From Bathymodiolus brooksi (taxonomy: Eukaryota > Mollusca > Bivalvia > Mytilida > Modiolidae), in assembly GCA_963680875.1 (NCBI GenBank), contig OY804588.1, positions 76,222,829 through 76,286,828 of the forward strand: a DNA stretch of 64,000 nt. The letters are read 5' to 3'. The stretch's first letter is position 1. Each line of letters starts with the position of its first letter. Made by a program: the position numbers and the translations under genes. The notes beneath the pieces are model-generated. The model had not been told where the DNA came from and made no database searches. It worked only from the letters and a program-made list of their open reading frames with translations. Below, one piece after another: positions 33,339 through 48,300 of the stretch.

Positions 33339-36300
33339 ACTCCCTAAAAAAGGAGCTTCAATAATCCTAGTATTACCTTTTCTCGTAAGGTAAATCTAGG
33401 GATAGACGTAAGACATGTGTATAAGCGTGTGTAGATGGTACATATATACTTAATATTATAATTTGACAGCAATCTAACTCAGCAATTTTTAATATATTGT
33501 ATAGGATAATGAAGAATTCATTATACAGTCACAGTAAATAAAGTATATTATACAAACGTCTAGAAGCAAGTGACAACCATACAATATATCTGTCCCACTG
33601 GATCTGAAAGCTACTAAGGATACTAGGTTAATACTAAATATTATATACGTCTGAAAATTAAACCAAACAGTGTTAGAATTAGATTTTAGAGCTGTCAAAT
33701 GTTTGTTCTTCCCTCGACGGGATTTGAACCCACACCATTGATACACTGCAGCACCATTCGCTTAGCCTTACGTCCAGCGCCCTGGACCACTCGACCACAT
33801 CCACTCCCTAAAAAAGGAGCTTCAATAATCCTAGTGTTACCTTTTCTCGTAAGGTAAATCTAGGGATAGACGTAAGACATGTGTATAAGCGTGTGTAGAT
33901 GGTACATATATACTTAATATTATAATTTGACAGCAATCTAACTCAGCAATTTTTAATATATTGTATAGGATAATGAAGAATTCATTATACAGTCACAGTA
34001 AATAAAGTATATTATACAAACGTCTAGAAGCAAGTGACAACCATACAATATATCTGTCCCACTGGATCTGAAAGTTACTAAGGATACTAGGTTAATACTA
34101 AATATTATATACGTCTGAAAATTAAACCAAACAGTGTTAGAATTAGATTTTAGAGCTGTCAAATTTTTGTTCTTCCCTCGACGGGATTTGAACCCACACC
34201 ATTGATACACTGCAGCACCATTCGCTTAGCCTTACGTCCAGCGCCCTAGACCACTCGACCACATCCACTCCCTAAAAAAGGAGCTTCAATAATCCTAGTG
34301 TTACCTTTTCTCGTAAGGTAAATCTAGGGATAGACGTAAGACATGTGTATAAGCGTGTGTAGATGGTACATATATACTTAATATTATAATTTGACAGCAA
34401 TCTAACTCAGCAATTTTTAATATATTGTATAGGATAATGAAGAATTCATTATACAGTCACAGTAAATAAAGTATATTATACAAACGTCTAGAAGCAAGTG
34501 ACAACCATACAATATATCTGTCCCACTGGATCTGAAAGTTACTAAGGATACTAGGTTAATACTAAATATTATATACGTCTGAAAATTAAACCAAACAGTG
34601 TTAGAATTAGATTTTAGAGCTGTCAAATTTTTGTTCTTCCCTCGACGGGATTTGAACCCACACCATTGATACACTGCAGCACCATTCGCTTAGCCTTACG
34701 TCCAGCGCCCTAGACCACTCGACCACATCCACTCCCTAAAAAAGGAGCTTCAATAATCCTAGTGTTACCTTTTCTCGTAAGGTAAATCTAGGGATAGACG
34801 TAAGACATGTGTATAAGCGTGTGTAGATGGTACATATATACTTAATATTATAATTTGACAGCAATCTAACTCAGCAATTTTTAATATATTGTATAGGATA
34901 ATGAAGAATTCATTATACAGTCACAGTAAATAAAGTATATTATACAAACGTCTAGAAGCAAGTGACAACCATACAATATATCTGTCCCACTGGATCTGAA
35001 AGTTACTAAGGATACTAGGTTAATACTAAATATTATATACGTCTGAAAATTAAACCAAACAGTGTTAGAATTAGATTTTAGAGCTGTCAAATTTTTGTTC
35101 TTCCCTCCACGGGATTTGAACCCACACCATTGATACACTGCAGCACCATTCGCTTAGCCTTACGTCCAGCGCCCTAGACCACTCGACCACATCCACTCCC
35201 TAAAAAAGGAGCTTCAATAATCCTAGTGTTACCTTTTCTCGTAAGGTAAATCTAGGGATAGACGTAAGACATGTGCATAAGCGTGTGTAGATGGTACATA
35301 TATACTTAATATTATAATTTGACAGCAATCTAACTCAGCAATTTTTAATATATTGTATAGGATAATGAAGAATTCATTATACAGTCACAGTAAATAAAGT
35401 ATATTATACAAACGTCTAGAAGCAGGTGACAACCATACAATATATCTGTCCCACTGGATCTGAAAGTTACTAAGGATACTAGGTTAATACTAAATATTAT
35501 ATACGTCTGAAAATTAAACCAAACAGTGTTAGAATTAGATTTTAGAGCTGTCAAATTTTTGTTCTTCCCTCGACGGGATTTGAACCCACACCATTGATAC
35601 ACTGCAGCACCATTCGCTTAGCCTTACGTCCAGCGCCCTAGACCACTCGACCACATCCACTCCCTAAAAAAGGAGCTTCAATAATCCTAGTGTTACCTTT
35701 TCTCGTAAGGTAAATCTAGGGATAGACGTAAGACATGTGTATAAGCGTGTGTAGATGGTACATATATACTTAATATTATAATTTGACAGCAATCTAACTC
35801 AGCAATTTTTAATATATTGTATAGGATAATGAAGAATTCATTATACAGTCACAGTAAATAAAGTATATTATACAAACGTCTAGAAGCAAGTGACAACCAT
35901 ACAATATATCTGTCCCACTGGATCTGAAAGTTACTAAGGATACTAGGTTAATACTAAATATTATATACGTCTGAAAATTAAACCAAACAGTGTTAGAATT
36001 AGATTTTAGAGCTGTCAAATTTTTGTTCTTCCCTCGACGGGATTTGAACCCACACCATTGATACACTGCAGCACCATTCGCTTAGCCTTACGTCCAGCGC
36101 CCTAGACCACTCGACCACATCCACTCCCTAAAAAAGTAGCTTCAATAATCCTAGTGTTACCTTTTCTTGTAAGGTAAATCTAGGGATAGACGTAAGACAT
36201 GTGTATAAGCGTGTGTAGATGGTACATATATACTTAATATTATAATTTGACAGCAATCTAACTCAGCAATTTTTAATATATTGTATAGGATAATGAAGAA

Positions 36301-39300
36301 TTCATTATACAGTCACAGTAAATAAAGTATATTATACAAACGTCTAGAAGCAAGTGACAACCATACAATATATCTGTCCCACTGGATCTGAAAGTTATTA
36401 GGATACTAGGTTAATACTAAATATTATATACGTCTGAAAATTAAACCAAACAGTGTTAGAATTAGATTTTAGAGCTGTCAAATTTTTGTTCTTCCCTCGA
36501 CGGGATTTGAACCCACACCATTGATACACTGCAGCACCATTCGCTTAGCCTTACGTCCAGCGCCCTAGACCACTCGACCACATCCACTCCCTAAAAAAGT
36601 AGCTTCAATAATCCTAGTGTTACCTTTTCTTGTAAGGTAAATCTAGGGATAGACGTAAGACATGTGTATAAGCGTGTGTAGATGGTACATATATACTTAA
36701 TATTATAATTTGACAGCAATCTAACTCAGCAATTTTTAATATATTGTATAGGATAATGAAGAATTCATTATACAGTCACAGTAAATAAAGTATATTATAC
36801 AAACGTCTAGAAGCAAGTGACAACCATACAATATATCTGTCCCACTGGATCTGAAAGTTACTAAGGATACTAGGTTAATACTAAATATTATATACGTCTG
36901 AAAATTAAACCAAACAGTGTTAGAATTAGATTTTAGAGCTGTCAAATTTTTGTTCTTCCCTCGACGGGATTTGAACCCACACCATTGATACACTGCAGCA
37001 CCATTCGCTTAGCCTTACGTCCAGCGCCCTAGACCACTCGACCACATCCACTCCCTAAAAAAGGAGCTTCAATAATCCTAGTGTTACCTTTTCTCGTAAG
37101 GTAAATCTAGGGATAGACGTAAGACATGTGTATAAGCGTGTGTAGATGGTACATATATACTTAATATTATAATTTGACAGCAATCTAACTCAGCAATTTT
37201 TAATATATTGTATAGGATAATGAAGAATTCATTATACAGTCACAGTAAATAAAGTATATTATACAAACGTCTAGAAGCAAGTGACAACCATACAATAAAT
37301 CTGTCCCACTGGATCTGAAAGTTACTAAGGATACTAGGTTAATACTAAATATTATATACGTCTGAAAATTAAACCAAACAGTGTTAGAATTAGATTTTAG
37401 AGCTGTCAAATTTTTGTTCTTCCCTCGACGGGATTTGAACCCACACCATTGATACACTGCAGCACCATTCGCTTAGCCTTACGTCCAGCGCCCTAGACCA
37501 CTCGACCACATCCACTCCCTAAAAAAGGAGCTTCAATAATCCTAGTGTTACCTTTTCTCGTAAGGTAAATCTAGGGATAGACGTAAGACATGTGTATAAG
37601 CGTGTGTAGATGGTACATATATACTTAATATTATAATTTGACAGCAATCTAACTCAGCAATTTTTAATATATTGTATAGGATAATGAAGAATTCATTATA
37701 CAGTCACAGTAAATAAAGTATATTATACAAACGTCTAGAAGCAAGTGACAACCATACAATATATCTGTGCCACTGGATCTGAAAGTTACTAAGGATACTA
37801 GGTTAATACTAAATATTATATACGTCTGAAAATTAAACCAAACAGTGTTAGAATTAGATTTTAGAGCTGTCAAATTTTTGTTCTTCCCTCGACGGGATTT
37901 GAACCCACACCATTGATACACTGCAGCACCATTCGCTTAGCCTTACGTCCAGCGCCCTAGACCACTCGACCACATCCACTCCCTAAAAAAGGAGCTTCAA
38001 TAATCCTAGTGTTACCTTTTCTCGTAAGGTAAATCTAGGGATAGACGTAAGATATGTGTATAAGCGTGTGTAGATGGTACATATATACTTAATATTATAA
38101 TTTGACAGAAATCTAACTCAGCAATTTTTAATATATTGTATAGGATAATGAAGAATTCATTATACAGTCACAGTAAATAAAGTATATTATACAAACGTCT
38201 AGAAGCAAGTGACAACCATACAATATATCTGTCCCACTGGATCTGAAAGTTACTAAGGATACTAGGTTAATACTAAATATTATATACGTCTGAAAATTAA
38301 ACCAAACAGTGTTAGAATTAGATTTTAGAGCTGTCAAATTTTTGTTCTTCCCTCGACGGGATTTGAACCCACACCATTGATACACTGCAGCACCATTCGC
38401 TTAGCCTTACGTCCAGCGCCCTAGACCACTCGACCACATCCACTCCCTAAAAAAGGAGCTTCAATAATCCTAGTATTACCTTTTCTCGTAAGGTAAATCT
38501 AGGGATAGACGTAAGACATGTGTATAAGCGTGTGTAGATGGTACATATATACTTAATATTATAATTTGACAGCAATCTAACTCAGCAATTTTTAATATAT
38601 TGTATAGGATAATGAAGAATTCATTATACAGTCACAGTAAATAAAGTATATTATACAAACGTCTAGAAGCAGGTGACAACCATACAATATATCTGTCCCA
38701 CTGGATCTGAAAGTTACTAAGGATACTAGGTTAATACTAAATATTATATACGTCTGAAAATTAAACCAAACAGTGTTAGAATTAGATTTTAGAGCTGTCA
38801 ATTTTTTGTTCTTCCCTCGACGGGATTTGAACCCACACCATTGATACACTGCAGCACCATTCGCTTAGCCTTACGTCCAGCGCCCTAGACCACTCGACCA
38901 CATCCACTCCCTAAGAAAGGAGCTTCAATAATCCTAGTGTTACCTTTTCTCGTAAGGTAAATCTAGGGATAGACGTAGGACATGTGTATAAGCGTGTGTA
39001 GATGGTACATATATACTTAATATTATAATTTGACAGCAATCTAACTCAGCAATTTTTAATATATTGTATAGGATAATGAAGAATTCATTATACAGTCACA
39101 GTAAATAAAGTATATTATACAAACGTCTAGAAGCAAGTGACAACCATACAATAAATCTGTCCCACTGGATCTGAAAGTTACTAAGGATACTAGGTTAATA
39201 CTAAATATTATATACGTCTGAAAATTAAACCAAACAGTGTTAGAATTAGATTTTAGAGCTGTCAAATTTTTGTTCTTCCCTCGACGGGATTTGAACCCAC

Positions 39301-42300
39301 ACCATTGATACACTGCAGCACCATTCGCTTAGCCTTACGTCCAGCGCCCTAGACCACTCGACCACATCTACTCCCTATAAAAGGAGCTTCAATAATCCTA
39401 GTGTTACCTTTTCTCGTAAGGTAAATCTAGGGATAGACGTAAGACATGTGTATAAGCGTGTGTAGATGGTACATATATACTTAATATTATAATTTGACAG
39501 CAATCTAACTCAGCAATTTTTAATATATTGTATAGGATAATGAAGAATTCATTATACAGTCACAGTAAATAAAGTATATTATACAAACGTCTAGAAGCAA
39601 GTGACAACCATACAATATATCTGTCCCACTGTATCTGAAAGTTACTAAGGATACTAGGTTAATACTAAATATTATATACGTCTGAAAATTAAACCAAACA
39701 GTGTTAGAATTAGATTTTAGAGCTGTCAAATTTTTGTTCTTCCCTCGACGGGATTTGAACCCACACCATTGATACACTGCAGCACCATTCGCTTAGCCTT
39801 ACGTCCAGCGCCCTAGACCACTCGACCACATCCACTCCCTAAAAAAGGAGCTTCAATAATCCTAGTGTTACCTTTTCTCGTAAGGTAAATCTAGGGATAG
39901 ACGTAAGACATGTGTATAAGCGTGTGTAGATGGTACATATATACTTAATATCATAATTTGACAGCAATCTAACTCAGCAATTTTTAATATATTGTATAGG
40001 ATAATGAAGAATTCATTATACAGTCACAGTAAATAAAGTATATTATACAAACGTCTAGAAGCAGGTGACAACCATACAATATATCTGTCCCACTGGATCT
40101 GAAAGTTACTAAGGATACTAGGTTAATACTAAATATTATATACGTCTGAAAATTAAACCAAACAGTGTTAGAATTAGATTTTAGAGCTGTCAATTTTTTG
40201 TTCTTCCCTCGACGGGATTTGAACCCACACCATTGATACACTGCAGCACCATTCGCTTAGCCTTACGTCCAGCGCCCTAGACCACTCGACCACATCCACT
40301 CCCTAAAAAAGGAGCTTCAATAATCCTAGTGTTACATTTTCTCGTAAGGTAAATCTAGGGATAGACGTAAGACATGTGTATAAGCGTGTGTAGATGGTAC
40401 ATATATACTTAATATTATAATTTGACAGCAATCTAACTCAGCAATTTTTAATATATTGTATAGGATAATGAAGAATTCATTATACAGTCACAGTAAATAA
40501 AGTATATTATACAAACGTCTTGAAGCAAGTGACAACCATACAATATATCTGTCCCACTGGATCTGAAAGTTACTAAGGATACTAGGTTAATACTAAATAT
40601 TATATACGTCTGAAAATTAAACCAAACAGTGTTAGAATTAGATTTTAGAGCTGTCAAATTTTTGTTCTTCCCTCGACGGGATTTGAACCCACACCATTGA
40701 TACACTGCAGCACCATTCGCTTAGCCTTACGTCCAGCGCCCTAGACCACTCGACCACATCCACTCCCTAAAAAAGGAGCTTCAATAATCCTAGTGTTACC
40801 TTTTCTCGTAAGGTAAATATAGGGATAGACGTAAGACATGTGTATAAGCGTGTGTAGATGGTACATATATACTTAATATTAGAATTTGACAGCAATCTAA
40901 CTCAGCAATTTTTAATATATTGTATAGGATAATGAAGAATTCATTATACAGTCACAGTAAATAAAGTATATTATACAAACGTCTAGAAGCAAGTGACAAC
41001 CATACAATAAATCTGTCCCACTGGATCTGAAAGTTACTAAGGATACTAGGTTAATACTAAATATTATATACGTCTGAAAATTAAACCAAACAGTGTTAGA
41101 ATTAGATTTTAGAGCTGTCAAATTTTTGTTCTTCCCTCGACGGGATTTGAACCCACACCATTGATACACTGCAGCACCATTCGCTTAGCCTTACGTCCAG
41201 CGCCCTAGACCACTCGACCACATCCACTCCCTAAAAAAGGAGCTTCAATAATCCTAGTGTTACCTTTTCTCGTAAGGTAAATCTAGGGATAGACGTAAGA
41301 CATGTGTATAAGCGTTTGTAGATGGTACATATATACTTAATATTATAATTTGACAGCAATCTAACTCAGCAATTTTTAATATATTGTATAGGATAATGAA
41401 GAATTCATTATACAGTCACAGTAAATAAAGTATATTATACAAACGTCTAGAAGCAAGTGACAACCATACAATATATCTGTCCCACTGGATCTGAAAGTTA
41501 CTAAGGATACTAGGTTAATACTAAATATTATATACGTCTGAAAATTAAACCAAACAGTGTTAGAATTAGATTTTAGAGCTGTCAAATTTTTGTTCTTCCC
41601 TCGACGGGATTTGAACCCACACCATTGATACACTGCAGCACCATTCGCTTAGCCTTACGTCCAGCGCCCTAGACCACTCGACCACATCCACTCCCTAAAA
41701 AAGGAGCTTCAATAATCCTAGTGTTACCTTTTCTTGTAAGGTAAATCTAGGGATAGACGTAAGACATGTGTATAAGCGTGTGTAGATGGTACATATATAC
41801 TTAATATTATAATTTGACAGCAATCTAACTCAGCAATTTTTAATATATTGTATAGGATAATGAAGAATTCATTATACAGTCACAGTAAATAAAGTATATT
41901 ATACAAACGTCTAGAAGCAAGTGACAACCATACAATAAATCTGTCCCACTGGATCTGAAAGTTACTAAGGATACTAGGTTAATACTAAATATTATATACG
42001 TCTGAAAATTAAACCAAACAGTGTTAGAATTAGATTTTAGAGCTGTCAAATTTTTGTTCTTCCCTCGACGGGATTTGAACCCACACCATTGATACACTGC
42101 AGCACCATTCGCTTAGCCTTACGTCCAGCGCCCTAGACCACTCGACCACATCCACTCCCTAAAAAAGGAGCTTCAATAATCCTAGTGTTACCTTTTCTCG
42201 TAAGGTAAATCTAGGGATAGACGTAAGACATGTGTATAAGCGTGTGTAGATGGTACATATATACTTAATATTATAATTTGACAGCAATCTAACTCAGCAA

Positions 42301-45300
42301 TTTTTAATATATTGTATAGGATAATGAAGAATTCATTATACAGTCACAGTAAATAAAGTATATTATACAAACGTCTAGAAGCAAGTGACAACCATACAAT
42401 ATATCTGTCCCACTGGATCTGAAAGTTACTAAGGATACTAGGTTAATACTAAATATTATATACGTCTGAAAATTAAACCAAACAGTGTTAGAATTAGATT
42501 TTAGAGCTGTCAAATTTTTGTTCTTCCCTCGACGGGATTTGAACCCACACCATTGATACACTGCAGCACCATTCGCTTAGCCTTACGTCCAGCGCCCTTG
42601 ACCACTCGACCACATCCACTCCCTAAAAAAGGAGCTTCAATAATCCTAGTGTTACCTTTTCTTGTAAGGTAAATCTAGGGATAGACGTAAGACATGTGTA
42701 TAAGCGTGTGTAGATGGTACATATATACTTAATATTATAATTTGACAGCAATCTAACTCAGCAATTTTTAATATATTGTATAGGATAATGAAGAATTCAT
42801 TATACAGTCACAGTAAATAAAGTATATTATACAAACGTCTAGAAGCAAGTGACAACCATACAATATATCTGTCCCACTGGATCTGAAAGTTACTAAGGAT
42901 ACTAGGTTAATACTAAATATTATATACGTCTGAAAATTAAACCAAACAGTGTTAGAATTAGATTTTAGAGCTGTCAAATTTTTGTTCTTCCCTCGACGGG
43001 ATTTGAACCCACACCATTGATACACTGCAGCACCATTCGCTTAGCCTTACGTCCAGCGCCCTAGACCACTCGACTACATCCACTCCCTAAAAAAGGAGCT
43101 TCAATAATCCTAGTGTTACCTTTTCTCGTAAGGTAAATCTAGGGATAGACGTAAGACATGTGTATAAGCGTGTGTAGATGGTACATATATACTTAATATT
43201 ATAATTTGACAGCAATCTAACTCAGCAATTTTTAATATATTGTATAGGATAATGAAGAATTCATTATACAGTCACAGTAAATAAAGTATATTATACAAAC
43301 GTCTAGAAGCAAGTGACAACCATACAATATATCTGTCCCACTGGATCTGAAAGTTACTAAGGATACTAGGTTAATACTAAATATTATATACGTCTGAAAA
43401 TTAAACCAAACAGTGTTAGAATTAGATTTTAGAGCTGTCAAATTTTTGTTCTTCCCTCGACGGGATTTGAACCCACACCATTGATACACTGCAGCACCAT
43501 TCGCTTAGCCTTACGTCCAGCGCCCTAGACCACTCGACCACATCCACTCCCTAAAAAAGGAGCTTCAATAATCCTAGTGTTACCTTTTCTCGTAAGGTAA
43601 ATCTAGGGATAGACGTAAGACATGTGTATAAGCGTGTGTAGATGGTACATATATACTTAATATTATAATTTGACAGCAATCTAACTCAGCAATTTTTAAT
43701 ATATTGTATAGGATAATGAAGAATTCATTATACAGTCACAGTAAATAAAGTATATTATACAAACGTCTAGAAGCAAGTGACAACCATACAATATATCTGT
43801 CCCACTGGATCTGAAAGTTACTAAGGATACTAGGTTAATACTAAATATTATATACGTCTGAAAATTAAACCAAACAGTGTTAGAATTAGATTTTAGAGCT
43901 GTCAAATTTTTGTTCTTCCCTCGACGGGATTTGAACCCACACCATTGATACACTGCAGCACCATTCGCTTAGCCTTACGTCCAGCGCCCTAGACCACTCG
44001 ACCACATCCACTCCCTAAAAAAGGAGCTTCAATAATCCTAGTGTTACCTTTTCTTGTAAGGTAAATATAGGGATAGACGTAAGACATGTGTATAAGCGTG
44101 TGTAGATGGTACATATATACTTAATATTATAATTTGACAGCAATCTAACTCAGCAATTTTTAATATATTGTATAGGATAATGAAGAATTCATTATACAGT
44201 CACAGTAAATAAAGTATATTATACAAACGTCTAGAAGCAAGTGACAACCATACAATATATCTGTCCCACTGGATCTGAAAGTTACTAAGGATACTAGGTT
44301 AATACTAAATATTATATACGTCTGAAAATTAAACCAAACAGTGTTAGAATTAGATTTTAGAGCTGTCAAATTTTTGTTCTTCCCTCGACGGGATTTGAAC
44401 CCACACCATTGATACACTGCAGCACCATTCGCTTAGCCTTACGTCCAGCGCCCTTGACCACTCGACCACATCCACTCCCTAAAAAAGGAGCTTCAATAAT
44501 CCTAGTGTTACCTTTTCTTGTAAGGTAAATCTAGGGATAGACGTAAGACATGTGTATAAGCGTGTGTAGATGGTACATATATACTTAATATTATAATTTG
44601 ACAGCAATCTAACTCAGCAATTTTTAATATATTGTATAGGATAATGAAGAATTCATTATACAGTCACAGTAAATAAAGTATATTATACAAACGTCTAGAA
44701 GCAAGTGACAACCATACAATATATCTGTCCCACTGGATCTGAAAGTTACTAAGGATACTAGGTTAATACTAAATATTATATACGTCTGAAAATTAAACCA
44801 AACAGTGTTAGAATTAGATTTTAGAGCTGTCAAATTTTTGTTCTTCCCTCGACGGGATTTGAACCCACACCATTGATACACTGCAGCACCATTCGCTTAG
44901 CCTTACGTCCAGCGCCCTAGACCACTCGACTACATCCACTCCCTAAAAAAGGAGCTTCAATAATCCTAGTGTTACCTTTTCTCGTAAGGTAAATCTAGGG
45001 ATAGACGTAAGACATGTGTATAAGCGTGTGTAGATGGTACATATATACTTAATATTATAATTTGACAGCAATCTAACTCAGCAATTTTTAATATATTGTA
45101 TAGGATAATGAAGAATTCATTATACAGTCACAGTAAATAAAGTATATTATACAAACGTCTAGAAGCAAGTGACAACCATACAATATATCTGTCCCACTGG
45201 ATCTGAAAGTTACTAAGGATACTAGGTTAATACTAAATATTATATACGTCTGAAAATTAAACCAAACAGTGTTAGAATTAGATTTTAGAGCTGTCAAATT

Positions 45301-48300
45301 TTTGTTCTTCCCTCGACGGGATTTGAACCCACACCATTGATACACTGCAGCACCATTCGCTTAGCCTTACGTCCAGCGCCCTAGACCACTCGACCACATC
45401 CACTCCCTAAAAAAGGAGCTTCAATAATCCTAGTGTTACCTTTTCTCGTAAGGTAAATCTAGGGATAGACGTAAGACATGTGTATAAGCGTGTGTAGATG
45501 GTACATATATACTTAATATTATAATTTGACAGCAATCTAACTCAGCAATTTTTAATATATTGTATAGGATAATGAAGAATTCATTATACAGTCACAGTAA
45601 ATAAAGTATATTATACAAACGTCTAGAAGCAAGTGACAACCATACAATATATCTGTCCCACTGGATCTGAAAGTTACTAAGGATACTAGGTTAATACTAA
45701 ATATTATATACGTCTGAAAATTAAACCAAACAGTGTTAGAATTAGATTTTAGAGCTGTCAAATTTTTGTTCTTCCCTCGACGGGATTTGAACCCACACCA
45801 TTGATACACTGCAGCACCATTCGCTTAGCCTTACGTCCAGCGCCCTAGACCACTCGACCACATCCACTCCCTAAAAAAGGAGCTTCAATAATCCTAGTGT
45901 TACCTTTTCTTGTAAGGTAAATATAGGGATAGACGTAAGACATGTGTATAAGCGTGTGTAGATGGTACATATATACTTAATATTATAATTTGACAGCAAT
46001 CTAACTCAGCAATTTTTAATATATTGTATAGGATAATGAAGAATTCATTATACAGTCACAGTAAATAAAGTATATTATACAAACGTCTAAAAGCAAGTGA
46101 CAACCATACAATAAATCTGTCCCACTGGATCTGAAAGTTACTAAGGATACTAGGTTAATACTAAATATTATATACGTCTGAAAATTAAACCAAACAGTGT
46201 TAGAATTAGATTTTAGAGCTGTCAAATTTTTGTTCTTCCCTCGACGGGATTTGAACCCACACCATTGATACACTGCAGCACCATTCGCTTAGCCTTACGT
46301 CCAGCGCCCTAGACCACTCGACCACATCCACTCCCTAAAAAAGGAGCTTCAATAATCCTAGTGTTACCTTTTCTCGTAAGGTAAATCTAGGGATAGACGT
46401 AAGACATGTGTATAAGCGTGTGTAGATGGTACATATATACTTAATATTATAATTTGACAGCAATCTAACTCAGCAATTTTTAATATATTGTATAGGATAA
46501 TGAAGAATTCATTATACAGTCACAGTAAATAAAGTATATTATACAAACGTCTAGAAGCAAGTGACAACCATACAATATATCTGTCCCACTGGATCTGAAA
46601 GTTACTAAGAATACTAGGTTAATACTAAATATTATATACGTCTGAAAATTAAACCAAACAGTGTTAGAATTAGATTTTAGAGCTGTCAAATTTTTGTTCT
46701 TCCCTCGACGGGATTTGAACCCACACCATTGATACACTGCAGCACCATTCGCTTAGCCTTACGTCCAGCGCCCTTGACCACTCGACCACATCCACTCCCT
46801 AAAAAAGGAGCTTCAATAATCCTAGTGTTACCTTTTCTCGTAAGGTAAATCTAGGGATAGACGTAAGACATGTGTATAAGCGTGTGTAGATGGTACATAT
46901 ATACTTAATATTATAATTTGACAGCAATCTAACTCAGCAATTTTTAATATATTGTATAGGATAATGAAGAATTCATTATACAGTCACAGTAAATAAAGTA
47001 TATTATACAAACGTCTAGAAGCAAGTGACAACCATACAATATATCTGTCCCACTGGATCTGAAAGTTACTAAGGATACTAGGTTAATACTAAATATTATA
47101 TACGTCTGAAAATTAAACCAAACAGTGTTAGAATTAGATTTTAGATCTGTCAAATTTTTGTTCTTCCCTCGACGGGATTTGAACCCACACCATTGATACA
47201 CTGCAGCACCATTCGCTTAGCCTTACGTCCAGCGCCCTAGACCACTCGACCACATCCACTCCCTAAAAAAGTAGCTTCAATAATCCTAGTGTTACCTTTT
47301 CTTGTAAGGTAAATCTAGGGATAGACGTAAGACATGTGTATAAGCGTGTGTAGATGGTACATATATACTTAATATTATAATTTGACAGCAATCTAACTCA
47401 GCAATTTTTAATATATTGTATAGGATAATGAAGAATTCATTATACAGTCACAGTAAATAAAGTATATTATACAAACGTCTAGAAGCAAGTGACAACCATA
47501 CAATATATCTGTCCCACTGGATCTGAAAGTTACTAAGGATACTAGGTTAATACTAAATATTATATACGTCTGAAAATTAAACCAAACAGTGTTAGAATTA
47601 GATTTTAGAGCTGTCAAATTTTTGTTCTTCCCTCGACGGGATTTGAACCCACACCATTGATACACTGCAGCACCATTCGCTTAGCCTTACGTCCAGCGCC
47701 CTAGACCACTCGACTACATCCACTCCCTAAAAAAGGAGCTTCAATAATCCTAGTGTTACCTTTTCTCGTAAGGTAATTCTAGGGATAGACGTAAGACATG
47801 TGTATAAGCGTGTGTAGATGGTACATATATACTTAATATTATAATTTGACAGCAATCTAACTCAGCAATTTTTAATATATTGTATAGGATAATGAAGAAT
47901 TCATTATACAGTCACAGTAAATAAAGTATATTATACAAACGTCTAGAAGCAAGTGACAACCATACAATAAATCTGTCCCACTGGATCTGAAAGTTACTAA
48001 GGATACTAGGTTAATACTAAATATTATATACGTCTGAAAATTAAACCAAACAGTGTTAGAATTAGATTTTAGAGCTGTCAAATTTTTGTTCTTCCCTCGA
48101 CGGGATTTGAACCCACAACATTGATACACTGCAGCACCATTCGCTTAGCCTTACGTCCAGCGCCCTAGACCACTCGACCACATCCACTCCCTAAAAAAGG
48201 AGCTTCAATAATCCTAGTGTTACCTTTTCTTGTAAGGTAAATATAGGGATAGACGTAAGACATGTGTATAAGCGTGTGTAGATGGTACATATATACTTAA

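Noticed and set aside
33247..33345. tRNA gene in each satellite unit
   Set aside because: A and B boxes and the D and T stems are good, but the acceptor strands do not pair, the anticodon stem is poor and the A-to-B distance is too long. A tRNA-derived SINE head explains it better.
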